From Bacteriovoracaceae bacterium UBA2394 (GTDB lineage Bacteria > Bdellovibrionota > UBA2394), in assembly GCA_002343335.1 (NCBI GenBank), contig DDSI01000127.1, forward strand, positions 2,376-31,889: DNA of 29,514 bases. The letters are read 5' to 3'. Shown one piece after another: positions 16,111-22,629 of this stretch; positions within the stretch are counted from its first letter, which is position 1, and each line of letters opens with the position of its first letter. The notes below the pieces were generated by a model. The model did not search any database and was not told the DNA's origin. It was given only the letters and a program-made list of their open reading frames with translations. A program made the position numbers and the translations under genes.

Positions 16111-17286
16111 TCAAGTTTCCTTTGTGACAATTCGTAAGCCGTGGGCATTTAAATCCGACAAAAATTCTTGATTTTGTAGAGCGACTTCCAATGGAACTGC
16201 ACCTTTTTTTGTCTTGCCCTGCACGGCATGAATGAGAACGAGCGCGGCAGGAAAAGCGGTGCATCTTTCCATTGCCGTGAAGCCAGTGGCCTCATCATGA
16301 AAGTCCATCAAATCAAATTGGATTGTCTTTGACTTTCCATTTTTCATTCCATGACAAGTAGCACGCAACACCACGAGGTCTCGATCATTCTCAAAGCGAA
16401 TTGCCTCCGGCACAACGGCATGAAAAACATCTCTAGGGGAGACTTCCATATTTCCGATTTTTACAGGAGTAGTATTCAATAGACCCAGATCCATCATGCA
16501 TTTCATTTTTTCAAAATGACCGGGATAGCGAACTGTTTTGTAAGTAAATTCCTTCACTTTGTCTTGAAAGGTCCAAGGGCAGGTCGATATTCCGCCCGTT
16601 GTCGTAAATGCTTCGCAACTTCCCACGGGCTTTTCGAATTCTAAAGTCTCCAGTTCGGAAAACGTGTCGATCTCTTTTACCTTAGAGTTTCGAATGATCC
16701 ATGCTTTCCCAAAATATTCGTTCGTTAAGCCTTTGATGCTAAAGACCAACTTGTACCCTAACGGAGGTCGTGGCGTTTGGGGAAGACCACCGCATCGCAC
16801 ATGGATCTCTTCCGCTTTATCCAACATCTCGATGCCCCTTGCTGCCAAAGTATTCCCAAGGCCGGGAGCAAGTCCGCAATCCGGTATGATGGAAATATTT
16901 CTCGCCGCTGCGTCCTCGTGCATTTTGAGTTGGGCTTTGACCACATCCGTGTTGCCGCCAAGGTCAACCATGTGAACACCTGCTTCGATCGCGGCGCGGG
17001 TAATGCCTTCGTTCAACTCATAAGATGTCGCGCTCAATAGACCATGCATTCCCGAGAGCGCAGCGCGAAGGCTCGCAGCATTTTTTGCGTCGACCGTAAG
17101 CGATTCGGCGACTGTTGATTTCATCAATTGGTTAATTCGTTTCGCCGCGGCCTCGGCGACTTCCGATCTAAAATCAGCCATGACCACGCGGGATGCCTGA
17201 CCAAATTTTGCGAGGTCGTAACCTGCTGCTGTTCCTTGCATTCCAGATCCCAAGACGAGGTAGTTATATTTCATGGCGCTTGCCAT
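16111..17286 (-). CDS. Saccharopine dehydrogenase / lysine 6-dehydrogenase family oxidoreductase
   Basis: The N-terminus is a Rossmann fold: YNYLVLGSGMQGTAAGYDLA (residues 7-26) binds NAD(P), and VVMADFRSE follows as the second strand. Later family features are VDLGGNTDVV, IPDCGLAPGLGN and the substrate-domain stretch LGYKLVFSIKGLTNEYFGKA with SCEAFTTTGGISTCPWTF. This pattern is that of lysine 6-dehydrogenases and related saccharopine dehydrogenase-like enzymes, which act on the epsilon amino group of lysine. The true substrate cannot be fixed from sequence. Met5 (17274) is an alternative start. It is divergent from the phosphoribosyltransferase and 43 bases upstream of the KimA-like permease, with which it may share a transcript. 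Confidence 0.87.
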   Translation of the reverse strand: MASAMKYNYLVLGSGMQGTAAGYDLAKFGQASRVVMADFRSEVAEAAAKRINQLMKSTVAESLTVDAKNAASLRAALSGMHGLLSATSYELNEGITRAAIEAGVHMVDLGGNTDVVKAQLKMHEDAAARNISIIPDCGLAPGLGNTLAARGIEMLDKAEEIHVRCGGLPQTPRPPLGYKLVFSIKGLTNEYFGKAWIIRNSKVKEIDTFSELETLEFEKPVGSCEAFTTTGGISTCPWTFQDKVKEFTYKTVRYPGHFEKMKCMMDLGLLNTTPVKIGNMEVSPRDVFHAVVPEAIRFENDRDLVVLRATCHGMKNGKSKTIQFDLMDFHDEATGFTAMERCTAFPAALVLIHAVQGKTKKGAVPLEVALQNQEFLSDLNAHGLRIVTKET

Positions 17287-17327
17287 CTTAGTCAGCTTTG
17301 GCTTTCCTACAGAAGCTTTTTCGAACT

Positions 17328-17332
17328 GGAGG
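17328..17332 (+). promoter_or_regulatory. Ribosome binding site deciding a GTG start
   Basis: GGAGG sits 4 bases before the GTG at 17337. The upstream in-frame TTG (17298) has no such site and would begin 12 bases from the divergent dehydrogenase start. Confidence 0.6.
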
Positions 17333-17336
17333 TTCC

Positions 17337-17987
17337 GTGAGTGATCTGTTTTTTGAGGATCGAATAGACTCGGGCAAGCGACTTGCCGATGAGTTGAAGA
17401 AAAAAGTCTCCACCCTTAAACCGACGCTCGTTCTGGCTCTGGCGAAAGGAGGCGTGATTACGGGTCAAAAGGTTGCTGAGGAAATGAAGTTGCCTTGGGA
17501 TGTTCTGCTCGTTCGCAAATTGGGAGCTCCTTTCAATAAGGAATTAGCGGTGGGGGCATTAGTCGAAGGCAATCCTCCCAAAGTTTTCCTCAATGACAAA
17601 ATGATTCAGATTTTAAAAGTTTCTTCGGAGTATGTTGCTTCGGAAACGAAAGAACAAACGGCAGAAATTCTGCGGCGAGAAAAGATTTATCGAAATGGGA
17701 AGCCACGAAAAAACATTCATGGAGAATCCGTCGTACTGATCGACGACGGAATAGCGACAGGCGCAAGTGTGAGAGCGGCTCTGGTAAGCCTTCGTGCTGA
17801 AAAAGCCAGTAAGATCATTCTCGCGGTTCCGGTGGCTCCGCCGGAGCTGATCGAAGAGATCACTCAGAATAAAGAAGTTGATGAAGTCGTTTGTCTGATC
17901 TGTCCGAAGGATTTTCGCGCGGTGGGTCAATTTTATAGAGATTTCCGTCAGGTTACAGATCAGCAAGTTTCTGACCTCATGAAGTAA
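17337..17987 (+). CDS. Phosphoribosyltransferase family protein
   Basis: This 216-residue protein belongs to the stand-alone PRTase domain group. It opens with LFFEDRIDSGKRLADEL, has LALAKGGVITGQKVAEEM (33-50) and VLLVRKLGAPFNKELAVGAL, and carries the PRPP-binding loop SVVLIDDGIATGASVRAAL (131-149). Type I phosphoribosyltransferases transfer ribose 5-phosphate to a base; in this subgroup (often annotated only as PRTase) the acceptor is not known. The GTG at 17337 is preferred over the upstream TTG because GGAGG lies 4 bases before it and because homologues begin with L-F-x-D-R. There is no evident partner gene; a lipoprotein gene follows 71 bases later. Confidence 0.88.
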   Translation: MSDLFFEDRIDSGKRLADELKKKVSTLKPTLVLALAKGGVITGQKVAEEMKLPWDVLLVRKLGAPFNKELAVGALVEGNPPKVFLNDKMIQILKVSSEYVASETKEQTAEILRREKIYRNGKPRKNIHGESVVLIDDGIATGASVRAALVSLRAEKASKIILAVPVAPPELIEEITQNKEVDEVVCLICPKDFRAVGQFYRDFRQVTDQQVSDLMK

Positions 17988-18058
17988 TTGAGAGGGTTTT
18001 GTTCCACTGTTTTCCGGGTTGCGTTGACCCCTTAAGGGTTCTCCTATAACCAGGAGAT

Positions 18059-18727
18059 ATGTGGGGAAAGTTTAAAGGCGTCGGAAAATGCACAGCGATT
18101 GGCTTTTTGACGTTTTCGGTTTCGATTTTGGGTTGTGGCGACGGCCATGATTTACACGAAATTTTAAAGACGGCCCCTTCGTCAAAGATTCATGAAGTAC
18201 TCAGCACCTCTTCGGGGCCATTTGAAACTTCCAATCCTTATTTAGAAACCTTCTCGGAGAAAACGACAGTTCCGGTGGAGCTAACCTTCGATCAACTTCG
18301 AGAGAGTACGTTGAGCTTTCAAGAGCGATCTTTGGGAATTGTGGTGAAGAATCAGAAATTAAAAAATCTTTTAGATCAACGCGGAATTCGGATGGGCATA
18401 CGTACGAATTTCAACTTGCTTGGAAATATTGATTTGGTCGCAAACTACGAAGGTCGTTCCTATTCTTTGCGCCTGACGGATGCGACAGAATATAAAATTG
18501 ATTCTCAGAAATTGGAACGCGCGCTCCTCGTAAAATATAAGGACAGCTTTGATTCTCAAATCCAAGTGAGTGGATCACTTTATCGTTCTCCCTATTTGAG
18601 TAACCTTTATCTTCTAGACACCTTGTATCGCTCGGCGGGTGGTTGTTTTGGTTATCAGTGCGTGGAAGAACGAACAGTTTACTTGCTCACTCAAGACGAG
18701 CTGAAGCGCTTGCGAGTTCTTCAGTAG
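18059..18727 (+). CDS. Hypothetical lipoprotein
   Basis: I do not recognise this protein. The N-terminus is a type II signal peptide: basic start (KFKGVGK), hydrophobic core and SILGC with Cys26 as the likely lipidated residue, so it is probably membrane anchored. The mature part (about 197 residues) mixes strands and helices, for example NFNLLGNIDLVANYEGRSYS, and has a Cys pair near the end (GGCFGYQC). AGGAG lies 2 bases before the ATG. The 3' end overlaps the convergent gene by 41 bases, the longest such overlap in the window. No functional motif is visible. Confidence 0.72.
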   Translation: MWGKFKGVGKCTAIGFLTFSVSILGCGDGHDLHEILKTAPSSKIHEVLSTSSGPFETSNPYLETFSEKTTVPVELTFDQLRESTLSFQERSLGIVVKNQKLKNLLDQRGIRMGIRTNFNLLGNIDLVANYEGRSYSLRLTDATEYKIDSQKLERALLVKYKDSFDSQIQVSGSLYRSPYLSNLYLLDTLYRSAGGCFGYQCVEERTVYLLTQDELKRLRVLQ

Positions 18728-19799
18728 GCATCGCCATATCATTTTTTAAAAATTCAACTTCAGTTCGCAGAGCGTGAAGCACATCCTTCGCGGATGCTTT
18801 GACAAGCTTTCGCACACCTTTCACCATTTCCTTTTCGCCCTGCTGAAGACGGTTCAGTAAATCCTTTGGCGTGTAAGGAACATACAATTCATGAAAGGCA
18901 TAAAAATGAATGGCCTCGTGAATTTTTCTCATCGATTCAATCTTGCTGTTCGTAAAGGCTACCCATCGATTCAAAAATCGAATGCGGCTTAGAATCTCGA
19001 GATAGTATTCCTCGGAGATCGCGCCGCGGTGGAATCGAGAATCGCGAGTTTGGGAACCGCGAGCGTGAATTCGATCGTGATCCATAAAACCCTCTGGATT
19101 TTCATATTGCCCGTCCGCCCATGCATGTTTGATCTGAATTCCGAGAAAGGAAATGGGAAATGGCATAGCATTGTTAAAATCTGAAATGGAAAGATCCGCT
19201 GGAGTTGAAATGGTGAAGAAGTTTGGAGCGTAAATCAAATCATCCTGTTCCGAGCCATTCCATCGCCGCTCAAAAATTTTAATCTGATCATCTACATTTT
19301 CAATGCCTGCGATGGGCGTGAGACGCAGCCACCGATGAAAAGTTCGATTTGCACGCACGAAAAATCGGGCGAGAATCTCACGTTGACGAATGGTGATCGA
19401 TTGCAACTGAATCTGATTTTCCAAGACACCAATGAGGTGGTTTCGCAAGTCCGTATACGCCTTTCCTCGCCAGCCAAAGCGCCCAAGGAAATTTCCAGCC
19501 CAGTTCCATTTGGTTGAGTTCAACAGTCGATCCGCTTTCAACGTGTCGAGCATCCATCTTAAAAAGGATTCGTCTTCCGAAAAAATATTGGCCTCTGCAT
19601 TGGGTTCCGGCGATTTATGCAAAGCGAGCCAGAGTCGAAAAGCATGCTGTGTGGCCGGAGAGGTCGGCGCGTATTCCGCTTCAATTTCCGAGACGACATC
19701 CGCGCACTGGGCCGGCAGCGCTTGAGTAGTCAGGCCGAAGCAGAAAAAAAAAGAAAAGAAATATCGAAGATAAAAACTACGAAGCGGCCTTATGAGCAT
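18687..19799 (-). CDS. Hypothetical secreted protein with DxDRI and HExxH-like motifs
   Basis: The 370-residue protein begins with a signal peptide (basic LIRPLRSFYLR, Phe-rich core, cut near LPA-QCAD). I do not recognise the family. The C-terminal half holds MDHDRIHARG (239-248), shared in part with the secreted protein at 10893-11573, and RKIHEAIHFYAFHE (291-304). The latter contains an H-E-x-x-H sequence (294-298) that could bind zinc, with H303 as a possible third ligand; this may be chance. It starts 23 bases inside the end of ispH in another frame, so it is translationally coupled to it. Its stop lies inside the convergent lipoprotein gene. Confidence 0.7.
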   Translation of the reverse strand: MLIRPLRSFYLRYFFSFFFCFGLTTQALPAQCADVVSEIEAEYAPTSPATQHAFRLWLALHKSPEPNAEANIFSEDESFLRWMLDTLKADRLLNSTKWNWAGNFLGRFGWRGKAYTDLRNHLIGVLENQIQLQSITIRQREILARFFVRANRTFHRWLRLTPIAGIENVDDQIKIFERRWNGSEQDDLIYAPNFFTISTPADLSISDFNNAMPFPISFLGIQIKHAWADGQYENPEGFMDHDRIHARGSQTRDSRFHRGAISEEYYLEILSRIRFLNRWVAFTNSKIESMRKIHEAIHFYAFHELYVPYTPKDLLNRLQQGEKEMVKGVRKLVKASAKDVLHALRTEVEFLKNDMAMPTEELASASARLE

Positions 19800-20655
19800 C
19801 CAGGTCCCGTCCTATAGCCAGAACGGCTTCATAGACTTCATCTATGACATAGGAGGGAGTTGAAGTTCCTGCGGTAATCCCCACGTGGTCAATCCCCTCG
19901 AACCATTCACGCTTAACTTCCGAAGCTTTTTCAATGTGATAAGCCGGCAATCCCTTATCATCACAAACCTTTTTCAGTTTTTTTGTATTGCTGGAATTGT
20001 GCCCCCCCACAACGATCATCAAGTTCACTTCATTGGACAGTTTTTCCACGGCAATTTGTCGATCTTTTGTGGGTTTACAAATCGTATCCACAAATTTCAC
20101 ATCTTTTGGTGAGCCGTCGGAATTCGTCAGCATCTTGATTTTCTCAACGATGGGAAGCACCGTCTTGATCTGATTAGTGGTTTGAGAAACAATCCCGAGC
20201 TTCGGTTTATCCGCCAGCTTTTCAAAATCCTTCTCGTCGGCCACCACCACGTATTCTCTAAGATCTGAAACGATGCCGCGCACTTCCACATGGCTGGCCT
20301 GTCCCACGACGACCGGAAAATAACCTTCGTCCACCAATCGTCGCACCGCTTTATGAACCTTCATCACGAGCGGGCAGGTGGCATCATAGACCGTAAACCC
20401 CTTTTCTTTAGCGCGTTGATGAACGGATTGAGCGGCACCGTGAGCCGTGATCATGACATTCGGCGTTTGAATGTTCGCCTCGACAGAATCCACAATCTCT
20501 ACGCCAGTATCCCGCAATTGTTGGACAGTCTGCGGGTTATGAACCAATTGTCCAATGATTGTAAGGTTGCCTCGAAAGCGAGGATCCATGGCTTCTTTAA
20601 TGGCATCATCGACGCCGAAACAAGTGCCTAAGGAATCCGCCAGGGTGACTTTCAT
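19777..20655 (-). CDS. ispH: 4-hydroxy-3-methylbut-2-enyl diphosphate reductase (IspH/LytB)
   Basis: IspH is the last step of the MEP pathway and makes IPP and DMAPP using a 4Fe-4S cluster. All three cluster cysteines are present at nearly the E. coli positions: C12 (SLGTCFGVD), C94 (ATCPLVMKVH) and C193 (DTICKPTKDRQ). The diphosphate-binding residues are visible too: LVHN (H39), ITAHG (H72), SHVEVRG (H122, E124) and NSSNTKKL. The start at 20655 (MKVTLADSLGTCFGVD, 292 residues) matches family length; the open frame continues upstream into nth but has no family similarity there. The gene is 26 bases downstream of nth, and its last 23 bases overlap the next gene. Confidence 0.95.
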   Translation of the reverse strand: MKVTLADSLGTCFGVDDAIKEAMDPRFRGNLTIIGQLVHNPQTVQQLRDTGVEIVDSVEANIQTPNVMITAHGAAQSVHQRAKEKGFTVYDATCPLVMKVHKAVRRLVDEGYFPVVVGQASHVEVRGIVSDLREYVVVADEKDFEKLADKPKLGIVSQTTNQIKTVLPIVEKIKMLTNSDGSPKDVKFVDTICKPTKDRQIAVEKLSNEVNLMIVVGGHNSSNTKKLKKVCDDKGLPAYHIEKASEVKREWFEGIDHVGITAGTSTPSYVIDEVYEAVLAIGRDLDAHKAAS

Positions 20656-20681
20656 AAGCTCATTTCGTAGTCGGAAGCGAC

Positions 20682-21344
20682 CTATTTGCCCAGGCCTTTT
20701 TGAGGGCAGAGATCCACGAGAAAACACTTCGAGCACCTAGGTTTGCGAGCGACGCAAATGGAACGGCCATGGTGAATGAGCCAATGAGGAAGCTCTGTCC
20801 AATATTTGGCGTCAAATTTCGCGCTCAAATCGCGTTCAATTTTCACGGGGTCTTTCTCCTTCGTCAGGCCCAGTCGAAAGCTCAGGCGTTTGACATGCGT
20901 GTCCACGACCACACCCGCGGGAATTCCAAAGGCATTTCCAAGTACGACATTGGCCGTTTTTCTTCCGACGCCCCTCAACCGAACGAGTTCTTCGATGGAA
21001 CGAGGGATTTCTCCCGAGAATCGATTCACCAAATCCTTTGCCATTTCAGTGAGACTTTTTGCTTTGCTGCGAAAGAAGCCGGTAGATCGAATGAGTTCCT
21101 CCACCTTTCCAAGAGGCGCCGCCGCTAATCGGGCTGCATCTGGATAGGCCTTAAACAGAGCCGGTGTGACTTGGTTAACTCGGGCATCCGTACATTGAGC
21201 GGACAAAATCGTGGCAACCAAAAGCTGAAAAGGATTCTCAAAGTCGAGCGAGCATTTAGCATGGGCATAGTGTTCCTGAAGGCGGTCGACCAAGGCCAAA
21301 ATTCGCGTGTGCTCTGCTTTTACAGCGGTTTTAGCTCGATTCAC
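20682..21344 (-). CDS. nth: Endonuclease III (DNA glycosylase/AP lyase)
   Basis: Nth removes oxidised pyrimidines and cleaves the abasic site in base-excision repair. The helix-hairpin-helix is VRLRGVGRKTANVVLGNAFG, containing the catalytic Lys. The catalytic Asp is in VVVDTHVKRL. The four cysteines of the iron-sulfur loop are in CVARKPRCSKCFLVDLC with the canonical 6-2-5 spacing. LLVATILSAQCTDARVN is the usual first signature. The start is uncertain: GTG 21344 (220 residues) fits the E. coli length of 211, while TTG 21386 (234 residues) is possible but leaves only 20 bases to the divergent xseB start. Neither has a clear ribosome binding site. ispH follows 26 bases later. Confidence 0.95.
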   Translation of the reverse strand: MNRAKTAVKAEHTRILALVDRLQEHYAHAKCSLDFENPFQLLVATILSAQCTDARVNQVTPALFKAYPDAARLAAAPLGKVEELIRSTGFFRSKAKSLTEMAKDLVNRFSGEIPRSIEELVRLRGVGRKTANVVLGNAFGIPAGVVVDTHVKRLSFRLGLTKEKDPVKIERDLSAKFDAKYWTELPHWLIHHGRSICVARKPRCSKCFLVDLCPQKGLGK

Positions 21345-21406
21345 GACGGCTGAATCTAGTGAGCCAATGGTAGACGGGCCAGTCAAATTCGCTTACAAAT
21401 TCCGGA

Positions 21407-21673
21407 ATGGCAAAGGCGCCCAAAAACGCAATTCCTGAGGACCTAGAAGGAGCATTGAAAGCTCTGGAAGGGGTTGTCGAGAAGTTAGAGGAGCCAGACC
21501 TTCCTTTAGAAGAATCAATCGAGTTATTTGAATTTGGCACAAAACTCTCGGACGTCTGTTATTCCAAATTGAAAGACGCCGAGAAAAAAGTGGAACTGCT
21601 TATCAAAAAAGTACCGCAGCCCGCTTCGCGCGAAGATTTTGAATCAGGAGATTTACCCGTCCATGATGCCTAA
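21407..21673 (+). CDS. xseB: Exodeoxyribonuclease VII small subunit
   Basis: At 88 residues this matches the XseB length and pattern. The core is LEGALKALEGVVEKLEEPDL followed by PLEESIELFEFGTKLSDVCY and KLKDAEKKVELL, which forms the two-helix bundle that binds the large subunit XseA. XseA-XseB degrades single-stranded DNA. xseA is not in this window. The gene overlaps the ispA start by 11 bases, and together with dxs it forms the common xseB-ispA-dxs operon. Its ribosome binding site is weak. Confidence 0.93.
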   Translation: MAKAPKNAIPEDLEGALKALEGVVEKLEEPDLPLEESIELFEFGTKLSDVCYSKLKDAEKKVELLIKKVPQPASREDFESGDLPVHDA

Positions 21674-22601
21674 ATCGACGGAAGCTTTCGATGAGGCTGC
21701 GTCTCGGCAGGCTTTATCGGGCGCTACCTTTTCTGACTATCTTCATGAACAGCGCCTCAAGATCGACGAAGCATTGAGTCGCTGGTTTGCGGCGGGCGAT
21801 GAGAAAGTTTTACAAGCAGTGCGCTACAGTTTGCTTTTACCCTCGAAGCGGTTGCGTCCCATTTTTTGTTTGGAAACGTGTCGAGGATTTTTAGGAAGCG
21901 ACGCGCGCGCTCTGCCCGCAGCGATGGCGCTCGAGATGGTGCACACCTATTCGCTCGTTCATGATGATCTTCCGGCCATGGACAATGACGATCTTCGTCG
22001 GGGAAAGCCGACCAATCATAAAGTCTTTGGCGACGCCCACGCGATTTTAGCGGGCGATGCTTTGCTGACCTCTGCTTTCGAAGTGTTGGGCAAAGCTGGA
22101 AGCTCCGAAACTTCTGCTAAGGCTCGAATCGACTGGGTCGTGGAATTGTCCGAGGCGGCTGGAATCGCTGGCATGGTCTTGGGCCAAGCCTTGGATATGG
22201 AGGCTTCAGGTCGAACGGCTGCGGTGGAAGAATTGGAATCTCTTCATCGAAAAAAGACGGGTGCCCTTCTTGCTGCATCCGTCGTGATGGGCGGAATTGC
22301 AGCCGGGGTGGACCAATCGATCTTAAATGGACTACGAGCTTTTGCCTTAGATATGGGCTTGGCTTTTCAGATTCAGGACGATGTGTTGGATGTGATTGGC
22401 GGCGAGGAAATCGGGAAGCCAACTCGCAGCGATGAACGCAATGTCAAGGCGACGTATGTTTCTTTGTTAGGTTTGGAAGGCGCAAAGGCGCAGGCAAAAA
22501 AGTGGAGCGATAACGCGATGAGACATCTAAGCGGCATTTCCTTTCCCTATGGAAATCGGCTAGAAGAGCTCACACGTTTCGTAATAGAGCGAAGAGTTTA
22601 G
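21663..22601 (+). CDS. ispA: Polyprenyl (farnesyl/geranylgeranyl) diphosphate synthase
   Basis: This short-chain prenyltransferase condenses IPP with allylic diphosphates. The first Asp-rich motif is in SLVHDDLPAMDNDDLRRG, with GKPTNHKVFGDAHAILAGDA right after it. The second is FQIQDDVLDVIGGEEIGKP. LPSKRLRPIF and the GQALDME region are also typical. The product (C15 or C20) is not certain; the IspA-type sequence and gene order favour farnesyl diphosphate. Two adjacent ATGs (21663 and 21666) are possible starts; AGGAG is 12 bases upstream of the first. An in-frame TTG at 21639 is unlikely. It overlaps xseB by 11 bases and is 28 bases before dxs. Confidence 0.93.
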   Translation: MMPKSTEAFDEAASRQALSGATFSDYLHEQRLKIDEALSRWFAAGDEKVLQAVRYSLLLPSKRLRPIFCLETCRGFLGSDARALPAAMALEMVHTYSLVHDDLPAMDNDDLRRGKPTNHKVFGDAHAILAGDALLTSAFEVLGKAGSSETSAKARIDWVVELSEAAGIAGMVLGQALDMEASGRTAAVEELESLHRKKTGALLAASVVMGGIAAGVDQSILNGLRAFALDMGLAFQIQDDVLDVIGGEEIGKPTRSDERNVKATYVSLLGLEGAKAQAKKWSDNAMRHLSGISFPYGNRLEELTRFVIERRV

Positions 22602-22613
22602 TCGCGATATGCG

Positions 22614-22620
22614 AAGGAGG
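22614..22620 (+). promoter_or_regulatory. Strong ribosome binding site of dxs
   Basis: AAGGAGG is followed by 9 bases and the dxs ATG at 22630. It is a near-perfect anti-SD match and the strongest on the plus strand of this operon. Confidence 0.7.
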
Positions 22621-22629
22621 AGATCCTAA

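Noticed and set aside
18024..18050. TTGACC and TATAAC with the palindrome CCCTTAAGGG between them, resembling a promoter with operator before the lipoprotein gene
   Set aside because: The spacer is only 15 bases and transcription would start almost at the ATG, leaving no room for the AGGAG ribosome binding site.
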